DNA from: Pectinophora gossypiella
Taxonomy: Eukaryota; Arthropoda; Insecta; Lepidoptera; Gelechiidae
DNA: 64,000 bases
Direction: 5' to 3'
Assembly: GCF_024362695.1 (NCBI RefSeq)
Contig: NC_065421.1
Coordinates: 3,844,598 to 3,908,597, forward strand
The position numbers and the translations under genes were made by a program. Position 1 is the first letter of the stretch; each line of letters opens with the position of its first letter. Shown here one piece after another: positions 7,961 to 21,500 of the stretch. The notes beneath the pieces are model-generated. The model was given only the letters and a program-made list of their open reading frames with translations. It was not told the DNA's origin and did no database searches.

Positions 7961-9420
7961 AATTCTTTTTATAACTATTTCAGTTTAATTAACTGGTTAT
8001 CTTAAATTGATATTTTAATTGTTTATTTATATACAATTAACAAAAAGACGCAAAAATACAAAATAGATAATAAAGTTTCTCAAAAACCAAGTTAACTATA
8101 ATCCTGGTCTATGGTGTTGCTGTAATTGTCTGTGGGAGCTATGCCTCGTTTGCCTGGTTATTTGTTCCTTTATCTTACGAGTCACACACACTAAAGCTTG
8201 GTACAGGAAGAAAGATTGACTGAAATAACAGTATGGTTATTGTTTACATACCATTATGATGTTATTCTTTAAATTAATATCTCTAATAGGACGTTACGAC
8301 TTCATAACGTAACGTCTGATTGATTTACTTAAATCTTAAGATTCTTCTAAATTGCTTATACATATCTTAAACAACTTTCAATCCCACTATGAATGTTCGC
8401 TTGAACATTCAATAGCTTTAAAATTATTAGCAGTGGATTTCGATAGCCTGAAAAAATAAGATATTTTATTTATTACTTAACCAACCGATTACATTAAGTA
8501 TTAAATATGCAATAATTAGAATTGATTACCAGTGAAAGGTCCGTGATTTTGTGTAATTGTTAAAAAGTTATGTAAAGAGAGGTATACACAAAAACAATGA
8601 TTACGTTAATTTGCTTAAAACTCTTTTTATCGAACGAGGAACATACTGTAGCTATTTAAAAATATATACTCTTACTCTAATGTTAAGTGAGAATTACAAC
8701 ATTATGCTTTATTTTACAAATTCACGATACAGACAAAAAAAGCAAGAAACTATTCATTCGGTTCATTATATGTATTTTAAAACGAATATGAGTGATGGCT
8801 GTGTGATGTCTTATTTATAACTTGTGGTTTTGCCCACCCCGATCGGGATATGGGCGTGATTATAAGTAAAAAATGTCATGACATTAAATATACAGTGCAA
8901 ACAAACATAAACCATAAATTGAAGAAAAATCAGTTGGCGTCTTTCTCTATGAATTGGTGCTACGTTCCATTACATGCAAAAACTTTCCATTATAATGGCT
9001 ATGGAAAATAGAAATAAAACATTAAAAAAGCTATTTTTATTTAAATAAAAAGTATATTTTTTAAGTTTTATAAAGAATTTAAAATAATATTATAAACAAA
9101 GTGTCGTTAAATTTGATTAAAAATATTTTCTAAATTGGGCAATATTTCGAAATCATGACAATGACAGCGATTGTATCTCTGAATTGAAACGGAACGCAGT
9201 TGAATGAAATATTTTTTTTAATTTTTAGGAGTAAATTGTAAATTATTTCAATTATGGACATGATTTATAAAATAAATCGTATTTTACTATAAAACAATTT
9301 TGTTTTTGAAGTAATTAGTGAAGATAAAATTAATGACATGTCATTGCTTTGTTTCAAGAGTAGGAAGTTTACGCCAAAAAGTGCGACTGCGCACTGGCCA
9401 AATTAGTAGTGTGAAAGAAA
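7961..9420. other. Intergenic region between Sec23 and MTA1-like
   Basis: AT-rich sequence without an ORF of convincing coding character. A fragment at about 8815-8866 (CTTGTGGTTTTGCCCACCCC) is the reverse complement of one end of the dispersed repeat seen at 30722-31005. The stretch 9360-9420 is more GC-rich and probably belongs to the 5'UTR or core promoter of MTA1-like. Confidence 0.6.
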
Positions 9421-9553
9421 ATGGCGATCAGCGAAAGGCGTCCGGAGTTAACGTGATGAAAAACATTGTAAAAGCTCAATTACATAGTGTTATAGTTATT
9501 AATTGTGTCAGATGTAGATTAATTAAGTGTTAATGAATAGTGATTGTGTATAA
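9421..9553 (+). promoter_or_regulatory. Chain of three overlapping upstream ORFs before the MTA start
   Basis: uORF1 is 9421-9456 (11 codons, ATGGCG to TGA), uORF2 is 9456-9533 (25 codons) and uORF3 is 9533-9553 (6 codons). uORF1 stops in TGATG and uORF2 stops in TAATG, so each stop shares a base with the next ATG. uORF3 stops two bases before the main ATG at 9556. The arrangement is read directly; a role in reinitiation is inferred. uORF2 would extend upstream to an ATG at 9333 if the transcript starts that far back. Confidence 0.6.
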
Positions 9554-9555
9554 AA

Positions 9556-9583
9556 ATGGCTGCGAATATGTACAGAGTCGGCG
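9556..9583 (+). CDS. MTA1-like: MTA1-like coding exon 1 (residues 1-10)
   Basis: ATG at 9556 in a good context (AAAAATGG) encodes MAANMYRVG plus one base of an Asp codon, before donor GTAAGT. It is followed by a 6.8-kb intron. Confidence 0.95.
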
Positions 9584-12500
9584 GTAAGTACCAATAATTG
9601 GTTATTTTTGTTGTAGCTTCGCCGGTTCACCGCGAGCCGACTAGCGGTGCTTTGCTTTGATTGTCGTACCTTCATTAATTGCTCACATTAATTAGTTCAA
9701 TAACGTTACAACTCCTTGTTTTATACAATTTCAAAGAAAATTCGATGGTTTTCTTGACTTTAGTCTAATAAATAACGTTAGTTTGCGGGCAAGTTGTATT
9801 ATTTTACCAAATTTCGTCAAATAGGACATTAGCATCTAGGTATCATTGTATCGGCTTGCGTATCTGCGTGCGGGTGGCAAGACATGGAACCGCTTTAATT
9901 ATCTGTTAGTAATTTAGTGTATTCAGGGATTGTTTGGTGGAATTTTGATGGTTTTGACATGCGATTTTAGGTTATATTCGTTGTTGTCATAACATTTTGA
10001 TGGGAGTTTTTAAGGTTGGTGTGGTATTTATGGGTTTGCAGACGAAGAAAACTTTTAGGCGCGAATTTGGCGGGTTGGGGTAGTGTAGTTAGTTTGTTTG
10101 GAAGTTTAGTGCCGGCATTCTGATTTTGGTGGAGAAGACCGCGGCCACGGTGTCGCGAGGTATCGGGGCGCCTCGTGTCGCGCCCCGCCACCGCCGCGCC
10201 GAATGCTAATTAGGCTCTTCCTTTACTACTTCCTACCACATCATTCCATATTAGTCTTTGTTTTTATGATGTCTTTTCAAATCATAGTTGTAGACTACAG
10301 TTTGTTATTACTACATATGAAGGTTTGCCTAATAGAATAGTTCTCGTTTCAAAATATCAAGTAGGTATGTTATCAACCATTCACATGTGAATTTATCGTT
10401 TCTGTAAAATGACCTCAAAAGTCTTGCATGCATAATATACTTGTATCTGTCTCTGACAAAGCATTACTTGACCCACATTCACCACCTTGAGTTTTTTCTT
10501 TAACAATGAACTTTATGTTTGTTATACTCACCAGGGAAACTAAAAATTACTGAATTTATCTATTATACTAAATAAATAAACAAATATTTGTAATTAAATA
10601 AATGTTTTCTATGTATAACTTGCAATAACAGAATTACCTATAATATAATGTATAAAAGTATTTTTATCTATAGGTACCTACCTTCTTATATACTTCTACC
10701 ACCATAATAATACCAAAACCACTCAGTTCCTGACCTACCTCTCCTCCAATTCTTCACACCATCCCCTTGTTTTGACAAGGTTTGTGTGAAGCTATATAGG
10801 TTACTCAAAACTTATGACAACATGGGTGTTAACAACTGTCAAATATAAAAAAGTAAACAATGTTAAAATAATTTATCTCAATCTTCAATGAAAACCGAAG
10901 TTACAAAGAGATACCTGTTTAATTTATTAAATACACAACGCACTGTAAATATCGTTATTATCATTATTACATATATAAACTCAAGCCTGTAATCCCTAAT
11001 GGGATGGGCAGAGTCACAAGTATTCAAATATATGTTGAATATGGTGACAAGGAATCAGCCTATCATAATCACATCATTTATTTATTTATATTTTTTTTTC
11101 TCCTATAATTTTGCGGTCATGTTTTCCAGACACAATTGTTAAACAATGGCATTTGGATTTTAAAGAGACTCGGGGTTATGACACCACTAAAATACCATGT
11201 GACAGACATACCAAACCACACCACAGAAAGTATTATAATTACTTACAAAGAAGACATATTGAGATTCACTGATAGATACTAGACACTGCAAATATGAAAT
11301 AAAATTATAACTACTAGTAGTAGTTTGTTAAGTGCCACCTATTTATTAAACCAGTTATAACTAGTTAAGATTGCTTAGCCACACACACTGCTCATGATTT
11401 TATGGAATTCATGTTAAACATCTTTATTGACAATATAAGTAACCTTTTAAACATATAAGGACTGTATTTTATTTATATAACCTTCAGCTATGTGAAAGTG
11501 AGTTCATTGACCTCACCCATTCCTGCACTTTGAGGTAGTAGTACCTTTTAAAGGCTTATTTAATATTGCAGATCTAACTTTTATTCTGACTAGCAAACAT
11601 ATTGCTTGTTGTAAGAATTTATATTTCAAATTATCACAACACTATACTATATAGGTATCTGTATTCTAGTTAATATTTTCTATTGATTACTGGTTTTCTT
11701 TTGGTGGCACACACTTGTTTTAGGTATAGAATAGTGTTATCTCATAATTCTCATACTGTTACATAACCCTAACAATAATTGCTTCCTACTGAACATAATT
11801 CTTTGACATTCATTGCGAGTGTCAGTCTCTGATAATAATCATACAATTTCAGTATATAATAATTTATAAAATATATTTCTACAGTACAAAAAAAGTCGGG
11901 CTGTAAATGTTTCCTTGGCTATTTTAAGATAATTTCCATACATAATTAGAAATGCGCTTAGATTCCGCAACTAGTTTTCGATTTAGAAATACGTATGTAG
12001 CCCTATACCATAACATAACGTGTAGGTATGAGGTAAAGGGCCCCATTCACAGCGCGGGCAAATCCGCCAAGAGGAGTGTGACGTCACGACGGAACGTCAC
12101 ATAGCCGGCCGCGTCGCCGCTGGTGCTGTCCTTATCTAACGCGGGCGACGAAACAGTGCCGTTCCACGATGCTGAGAACAAGCATGGCCCAATAGCGTAC
12201 TTTTAAATACGTAAACGGTGAGGTACTACACCACCCTTAGTTTACCTCTTATATCCCGTGTTCGTTTAATCGAAATTAAAATTCGAATGCTTATAAGATA
12301 AAATCCATCCAGGCAGGAGTGCTATGCTATACAAACCATAATCGGGGCTAAGTGGTATAAGCTCAAGCTACTAAAGCTCGTAGTACAAGCACTTAAGCCT
12401 AAATTGACTGCATGATTCTAGAGGCTAGCATGCAATTACTCAAAGTCTGACTTGGGAGCGTATTGTTGACATACATTAAGCTAATGTCCCAAGATTCCTC

Positions 12501-15500
12501 AATGCAGAATGAAGCTTAGATGAAGTCCCACCTTTGGTTACGTACGTCAACTACCAAATCGATATAAAGACATGTAATTTATGGATATGATTTGATTATA
12601 AAAAGTACCAGTGTAGGACAGACATTATACCACTACGTTATTCTGTCATCGTTGATTGACAAACCACAGCGAACGGTTACAGTACAGCCACTGGTGAAAG
12701 TCACTCGCATAGTGCATACGTCACTGAACAATAAACTGTTCCCGGCAGTGATAACATGGCGGCTAGTTGTCGTAAATTATTTTTTTATGAAATAAAGAGC
12801 ACATTGCCATGTAGCGTTTTGAGACAATTTCTCGAAAGAAATCGAATTAATCTAAAAGAATTAGTAAATATAAGAATTTTCGTAAAGCAGGACCAAAAAA
12901 AAAGGCGCCTAAAACGCGATTTCAGTGATAAACGTTCATATTGTTGTCACGAATTAGACCACGTTTTAAGTGTGCAATGTCAGCACATGTAAAATGTCGT
13001 CCCTATTGCGGTTTGATACAAGTCTCCACTAGCACCTCTATAAACAAGAGTTAAATACTACGAAGGGGTGAATTGGTAAACATATTCACACAAATGTGTT
13101 TTTTTAACAACCATTCACTGAATGCACTTGTGAAGTCCAAAGACTACTAGTAGTACGCACGTGGGGACCGTGTTTGTTGGAATTAAACAAACGCAAAATG
13201 ACATAACGTCACTTGAAATCTGGCGGTCAATGGCCCACATCATGAGAGTCATCGATTTTTTTCTCTCTATTTATTTAACAAGCACTAAACTAGTCTTTAC
13301 GAACTCATAAAAAGCTGGAGCGGATGTATGGAAAAGATAAATTAAGTCGTAAGTTTGTGTTTGCGGTGCCCCAGCGACAATATCAAGCTTTGCTTAGTTG
13401 ACAATGAAATTCATATAGCATTGTTGTTGTCTTCTATTATCAATTTGTGGTTGTTTATTGGTAGCATTGTAATAAAATTAGCAAATCAGATTTATTTTAC
13501 GATACATCTCGCGGCGCTTACAGACTAGAGTCAGTCCTTATAAGTATTATCTTAATGTAAGAGTTGAACATTAAGAAAATACTTATGTTGAATTTAGCAA
13601 TTTCGTGCTCCGAAGTAAAAAAAATCGGTCGGTCAATAACATGAAGTACATAAATAATGCCAATTTTTTTTCTTAATTGTCTCGCATTTGGTCGTAATCT
13701 TACCTGAACACCTGGTTGGTTGTTTAACTGACGATTTGGTGTAAGGCCTTTCTGGAGTGAAAAGCAGGGAGAAGGTAGCGGGGGTGATGACATCTGATCT
13801 ATACAATTCAAATGCATAGTACATGCATGTATAGTACTCGCACAGAACACGACTTCTTGGACCTTATATCGGACTGGCTACTTCAGTCATCATCAGTTCT
13901 CAAGTCGGACTGTGACGTGAAAATACGATGGCAATCATGCATTAGTTAGAAGTTCAAGCTTAAAGTTTATTTTCTCGGTCAATTGTAAACATCTTTAATA
14001 GTAATATACGAGATAATGCAACTATGAACACTTGTTCTTGTAACGCGATGGTATGCGATTCCAATCGATATCTCGACCTTTTAAATTATAGCGTTGATAA
14101 GGCAAAAATATCCAGTCCTTGGTTAATGAGGACAAACCTGAGATGGACGATTTACTTAGGAATGTTTTCTTGAACGTATCAATGCAAGTGACAATAAAAG
14201 AAAATTCCGTGTGCGTCGCCACGTGAAATCTCACCGAGAGAATTCAATCATTCTGCGCCTCTCATGATGACGTGTCCGGGCTAAATTTACTGTACACTTA
14301 CTTATTGACACGTTCCAAAAATACACTAAAGTCTTGGCAAAACTGAACGGGCGTTAACATCGCTATCAGCCGCATAATGCCCCAACTTACTATACGTAAG
14401 TAAGTATACACGCTAGGTAATGTTATATAGACGTATCCGCCACTCGCGTTGCCCTGTGAGTATCTATACGTAGGTGAAGTATGAATATTTGGTGCAGCAT
14501 ACCTATCGATATAAGTAAGTACGAGTGTTGTTCTTACAGTCGGTGGGTCGCGAGGCGTCTACTCTACATTTTACGAGTGGAAGATGTAATGTCACAGAGT
14601 TCACAGCTTTGTTCGTGTGTCGATATGGATCATTAGTTACGTACGTTTGCCTTTTGTTGTATAGCCTCAACGCAACATCTTTGTAGCAAATAATGGAAGG
14701 AATTTTTGATGACATGAAAATATTTAGTAACTACGTTGGTCTCATTGTAATCTAATTTTAGCCTGTGGTCGTACTAGTATAGAAATATACCCGTAAAATG
14801 AATCGAGTGTGATGATGAAGACGATTTATGTAACCCACACGATAGAAGGTTCGTCTTCTTATGGTGTGGGTAGTGAGGTGGATTACCATCAACCCTGGTG
14901 TCAGGAATATTATTGAGCCGCCAAAAGTCCCTGACATGGCTCATGTAACGACTACGCACTTACATCAGTAAGTAGTAACCGGGACCAACGGCTTAACGTG
15001 CCTTCCGAAGCACAGATCGTCTTACTTTCGGACAATCTTGTGATCAGCCTGCAATGTCCTAACCAAACCAAGGCTCACAAAGTGATTTTTATCGAAACCG
15101 TTAAACATCAATTATTGTATTATACAAAAATCATACAACGACCGTAGATGTATAAAACCGACCTGACCAACATTAGGTCCACTGGCCTTAACCCTTCGAA
15201 TACGGGAAACACTGATCAGGGCCAGACACAATGTAAAAACTATTGTGCCTCTTATCTCAGCAGATGAGAGGTTAAAAAGACCTTTTTACTTCGAACTTTT
15301 GTCTCTAGAACAGAGAAAACAAATTGTCATGAGATTAATCGTCTAAAACTAATGCGGTTACCTTTAGCATGGAATGAAAGGTCCGTACCGTGTCATTATG
15401 CGCGAGCGTTGTTTTGTTGAGTTGCGCGTGGTAACGGTAAAAAGCACCATTTATATGGTCGTCTATGTACCAGTGCCATAAGCAACGCAGGTACCTACCG

Positions 15501-18500
15501 ATAGACCGGCCATCCGTTCCGCTCCGACTGCTCCACACGTCGACTTGTGGTGCACAGAAACAATCCAAATTCGTAATGGCCCGTAACATGTTTCAACCAC
15601 CATTTTTCTAAAAAAGAAAATATGCTCCGTTCACCGAAACTCTTAATTTTAATTTGGGAAAAATTAAACAATAGGCACCGCGATCCAGCGCTTCAACCTT
15701 GCATAACCTTGGTGTTTTAACTTAGTAGAGATAATTTGAATTAATTAAATATAACGCTTGTTTTCCTCAATCTATTACATTTAACATTCAGTATAGGTAC
15801 CATAATTTTGTAACTGCAAGGCATGAATGAAACCTGAAACAAAAACCCCGGATTAAGTTAGGATTATATTGATGTTGTTGTAAGATTATATAAATACTTT
15901 ATGCATGGTCAGATACGACCAAAACTCTCGGTTTTTTTATTTTATTTTTATCACCCCGATCATATTTTATTGTAGAAGTCGAATAGGTGACCATGTCTTA
16001 CGGTCAACCACAACTAATCCGAAGAGATTGTGGGTGACAATAGGGTTATTGTCATAATTTACACAATATTTATCTTTTTTTAAATTATTTCAAAAGTTGT
16101 CTTTTGAGGTTTTCTTATGTCTGCACAGTCGAATAGTGTGGGGGATTTCGGACAAGAATTATGCATATTAGTATGGATATTTAAAGACGCAATTATCAAA
16201 AATCATCACTAAAAAGATCGCTATATTAAAAACGCAAACTAATTTCTTTAAAGTACTGAAAATATTTGTATGTAATATGCTGATCGATACTGCTTTGCTG
16301 GTTTTACACGAGTCTCATGACGAAGGAAGGTAATTGACATAATTTTGTTTTGTCCACAGACTGCGTCTATTTCGAGACGTCGTCGACGTCTCCGTACCAA
16401 ATCCGGCGGATAGAGGAACTTAACAAGACCGCCTCGGGTAACGTGGAGGCGAAAGTCATGTGCTTCTACAGGCGGCGGGACCTGCCCAACCCCCTCATAC
16501 AGTTAGCTGATAAGCATCAAAGTGAGTAATTCCACGCAAATTCAATCTTACTGAACCCGCTATCGACTGATGGTTTGCTTCGTATTAAACAAACTAACCA
16601 GTAAAGGTAACAAGTAATGACTGTGCAAACCCTGTAAAAACCCATCAAGTCTTACTTCAGAGGGCTTGGTTATCAGTCAAATTCAGTTTTAATCGCATGC
16701 AACTGTCGTTTATGTTAATAGCATTGATAGGTATACAAATTACGAATATCTTCGCTCGGTAAAATTACAGTACAACCAACATTCTAGTCACAGTTGTCGT
16801 TATCATATTGCGTTGCCTAGAATATCTATCTGAAAAGCATTTGGAAGACCCTCAAATATGAGCACAATACCGTGTACCTACATTTTGGTTAGTAACGCCA
16901 GCAATCGCCCCTGCGTCATGTGTTCCCGTGTGTTTGATTCCTTTCTATAAATAGCCGATTATTCTACATAAAGGAGTCGCAACTAGGATTTGGTTTCTCA
17001 GCGGGTGTCTGGACCCCCCGATTACCGAGTACGTCATCATCGCTATATTTACATGTGGATATTAAAGCCAAGTTACTAAGTAATTGCAATGGCTGGTACT
17101 GTAGTAAGTTACTATGAGGTTCCGTTATGTGAACAAGGAACTCGGCAAAACGAGTTCGAAACAGTTCACTTTCTCGAATTGATGTCCGTTCTAAACGCTT
17201 TGCTTTGACAACCTTAATCTTCACGCACGACCCTGTTGTCTTGAGACGTGTTACCAAAATTTTATCGAGATAATATCGAGCTCGTAAAGTCACTTTGAAA
17301 TCGATCCGCTGGCTCGCAACAGCAGTAAATGTAAACAGCAGACGCTCACGCGATCGTTGGAATACAACGGTTGCAGGTATAACTGGTACAGTCCTTGGAC
17401 AACGTCTTTAACTTTGTCATCGAATAATCGAGAATGAAAAGTTTAGAAGGCCGGTGATTCGATGCTGTACCACGTGGGTGGCATAATTTTCAGGACAGCA
17501 CCACCTTATCCAACAAGTGTAGATACGGGTACTACTATGTACTCGAGCTGACGCACATATTTTGATCCAAATTTTGGATGTGAAATATAATTTCGATACA
17601 CTATGAGATAAGATAATACGTAGGTATATATTATAAAATAAAATAACGACGTTGCTCGTCATATTTCTCCAGAATCACTAGTTAGTAGCTACGGCAATAA
17701 ATCACTGATAAGAGTTAGATAAAGATAAAATTAGATGTTATCTGCGGTGGGGAAAAATTAGAATTTGCTTTGACGAGTCGTCATTCCTTCAAATCCTCGT
17801 AAATTGATTATATCCCTAAATAAATGTGTCCAACTGTGAAATGCGATAGGCGGCAGATTACCTACTGCCTTACCTACAATTTAATTGTAGCTAACAGACA
17901 AAAAGTCAAGATATTTAATCTTATTTAAAACTAATTCCTTCTCTTCTCTCCTGTGGGTTGTAAGATCAATGACCGACCTCATCAACCTTGGCGTCAGGTT
18001 TATTATTGAACCACTAAATGCTCCTGCCACGGCTCAAGTAACGACTACATAAGTTAATAGTAGCCAACTGTTTAACGTCCCCTCCAAAGTACAGAATCAT
18101 CTTATTTTTCGGTCAATCACATGATTTCAGCCTGCGATGTCCTGACCAATCCTGGGACAGTCTCAAAAAGTAATTTTCGTTAGAAGTGTCCCCACCAGCA
18201 ATCGAATCCAGGACCTCTCGATCGTGAGCCCAACGCTCTAACCACCACCTCCAATATCAGCCAAGCCATATTATTCTTTAAAAGTAAAAGCAGGACTACC
18301 CACCCAAACGTACCAAAACGTGATAAAAGTCAAAATATTTGAGCTTTAGGTGTAACTTATAATGTGTGTCGTTATAGCGCTGTTGTATACTCGAGCGTGA
18401 CCCATTTTGGTGTCATTGTCTAACATAGGTGTAACATATTCCTTGATATACTGTCTAACTGACTATACCGCGGCCGATGTACTGCCTCGAATTGTGCGTT

Positions 18501-21500
18501 TTCAATCTTGTCCTAACATTAGATCAATAAATTTACATCATGGCACATATCGGACACTCCATACAAGAATCTAGTTCTTAGTGTTCTTACTGTGTGCCGC
18601 CTTATCCCGTGCGTGCGAGAGAGATAGACGGCCCGCTCGTGCTCCTCCTTACCTGCTTACATAGACTAAAGTAGCCCCCTTCAGCGGGTGAGGTAAATCA
18701 AACTCGCTCCAAGCTCATAATGGTGCGGGGCGGAGTGTGTCCCTTCTTTAAGTAATAATAATAATAATAATAATGTTTATTTCTCCACTTAAAACACAAA
18801 ACAAAACAAAAAAAAAAAAATTTTTCTTAGTTGGCTAACATTGTGATACAAGTGTATTTTAAGGGAGGTGGTGCTTGTAAAAGGATTTCCCTTGTACTAC
18901 AGGTCACCAGGCCCCAACCCTTGGTAATTATTTAATATATTCTAATGTGTTACTAGGTAGCTACAAATATTAGAGAAATGTATAATTATATAATCCAAAA
19001 AATATATCAAAAAAAAACAGAAATAAAAAAAGAAATTAAATAAGGGAAAAACTGACAGGAACCTTCGAGATACGCAAGTGTGTGTGTGTGTGTGTGTGTA
19101 AGTATACGTATTATTATTATAATATGGTTTAAAATTTGACTAAAATATTTTATTATCGTTAATATTGATAGTCTCTATAAACCTTAATATACCTATAGGA
19201 CTTGTAACGAATCCAGCAACATGCACTTTGTTTAGGCATTGGCTTGGGGTCCGACAAACACATATGTTTAAATGTATAAAGAGCGTATATTATGTAGTAT
19301 AGTTTCCCCCGTTACACCTCGTGATCAGAATTACCGAATTCGCTCGACGATTGGTGATTATACCCCCTCATAATATATTTGAAAAGCAACCTAGAGTACA
19401 AATGCTGCGAAACAAGATGGCGACTTCAATCAATTCTAATTAAGGACGAAACATTCATCTCATCGACTTTCATTAGGCGACCCTCCACCAGGTAGGCTCT
19501 ACCTGGACAGCTTTGTTTGTGTTACTTTTTGGATAACTTTAAGAAAATAATTATAATGCGTATTACCTAAGTACAGTAAAGGCTTTCTTTCCTCCGGTTG
19601 ATTGAGGGCTTGTGCACAGTGAACGTATGTAGGCTGTTAGGCGCAACAGTGTAACCGATGCCGGATCGATATTACAATATCATTCAAAAATAAATGGAAG
19701 AGGTTATAATAGGTCAACAAATGCTACGTTCACATGGCGGTAATTATAACACGTCTTTTGTCGTGTGAAGTAACAAGTATCAAACCACATTGTTCCGATC
19801 TCTGTCTACGCTAAAAGGGTCACGGTGCGCGTTAAGATACGTTAAATATGTAGGAGGCCACAAAAACATGTACAGTTTAGGAGATCCACTCACATACGTG
19901 GCGAACGCGTCGCATCGCCGAACATGGCGAGTGATACCTACTCTCATGTTATCATTGTATTTAACATCCCCGTGACGCATGTATTTATTTATGCTTAGCG
20001 TTTTAGTCGCTTGTCAATCGATAAGATTTGGTTATAGTACCAAGGACAGGTCGAAGAGTTCCAGTGGCATCGTAAAGTCAGCGTTATGTAAACGTTCGGG
20101 AGCTTGTAACATCGCGCCCCCAGTTGTGTGGTAATGACCGTGGCGACGCTGTTGTATGTAGCCGCCACTACTCACAATTATGTTTAGTTTATTTACTCGA
20201 ACGATCGCATCATAGTTATCGCGGAGAAATAAGTATGAATCTATACGAGATATTTTTTGCGGACAATGACCTAAAGTTCTAAGCTTTTCTTTCCTTAAGA
20301 AATACACGAAGTTACATGTGTTTTCGTTGCGGGAGCAATCTTGATTTTCACATGTTACTGTTACACATTTAATCATATAAAAGTTCTAACAAAATCGTTG
20401 CCGGTTACATACTTCTGCGCGGTCGGCGGTCAGGGGCTGGCGGCGCGACGCGGTCGAGTTTTTAGACGATTTACCAACACCGGGGCACCGCGGCCCGAGC
20501 AGCCGGGCACGCGCCTTGATTTATTGTTTAACGTCGTTTACGCACCAAAAAAACATTACGTACGGAATGTTCACTCTTCTCAATGTTAAGTCGACGTGTT
20601 GAATACTAGTCCGGATTTGGTAAAAAAATCCAGTCATTCAATACAGCGAAACGAATTTTAAAACTACTTATCAGCCACGTTGTATTTTTGAACTCGTCTT
20701 AACGGAATTTCAACTTAACGTATTCTACGTATCTCACGGCAACAGTGATCTGTGGGTTGATAGGGTGGTCGTGTAAAAGCGTACTTCGGGACAAAGATCG
20801 TGTGTTAATTCGGACCGCGTAGACCAAGGGGCGCGGGGTGGTCGAGGTTAGTAAACATAATCATGGCCTCCTCCCGCTATACAATTCAGTAGCTAAATGG
20901 GAATGAAGAGTTACCCCCTGCGCACCCCGCCCCCTACACCCGCTGTCTGCCGCTCTAACACCCACACGTCTTGTGACGTAGATTGAATTGCTCAAAAATT
21001 GCTATTTTTACTTTGAACATTGTCATTGTGACACTTTATTAGGAAACGTGCATTACGCGATCCGCAACTAACAATTTCTGGGGCTTTCGAGTGCATCTTT
21101 ACTATCACAGTGCCTCTAAGGAAATGACCATTTTACGTTGGACATAAAAGGGTGGTAGAAGTAACGACTGCTAGAAGATCTCCATGTACAGAGCGCCACA
21201 ATACGTCGTTACGACGCGACCACAAGTCTTACAATTGTAATAAAAATAGCTCGGGAGACATCAATACTCGGTGACTTGTATTCTAAACTCCTTAAATGGA
21301 TGCCTGCCGCCCCCGCCCCGACCGCCCCTGTATCGACCGTGGCGCCCTCATCTCGCAGGTACACGCAACACTTATCCCGGTTTTAATTGTCGCCACGCGC
21401 GGATGACCCTCGCCTCCGACTTCGATACTCGACACCGTTACGCGGCCTGCTCTTGCCGACCGACAACTTACTACTTAAATTATTTACCACGCCAGCTGAA

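Larger units (their letters stand above)
9584..16359. other. MTA1-like intron 1 content
   Basis: Mostly unique AT-rich sequence. A short GC-rich island lies at about 10130-10205 near the promoter. A fragment at about 10968-11080 belongs to the repeat seen complete at 30722-31005. A tRNA-SINE (14825-15095) and a SINE-module fragment (15183-15276) are listed separately. No ORF here has the look of a conserved protein. Confidence 0.65.

Noticed and set aside
8557..8820. Open frame of 87 codons upstream of MTA
   Set aside because: AT-rich translation rich in Tyr, Lys and Asn without motifs; the expected chance content of such DNA.
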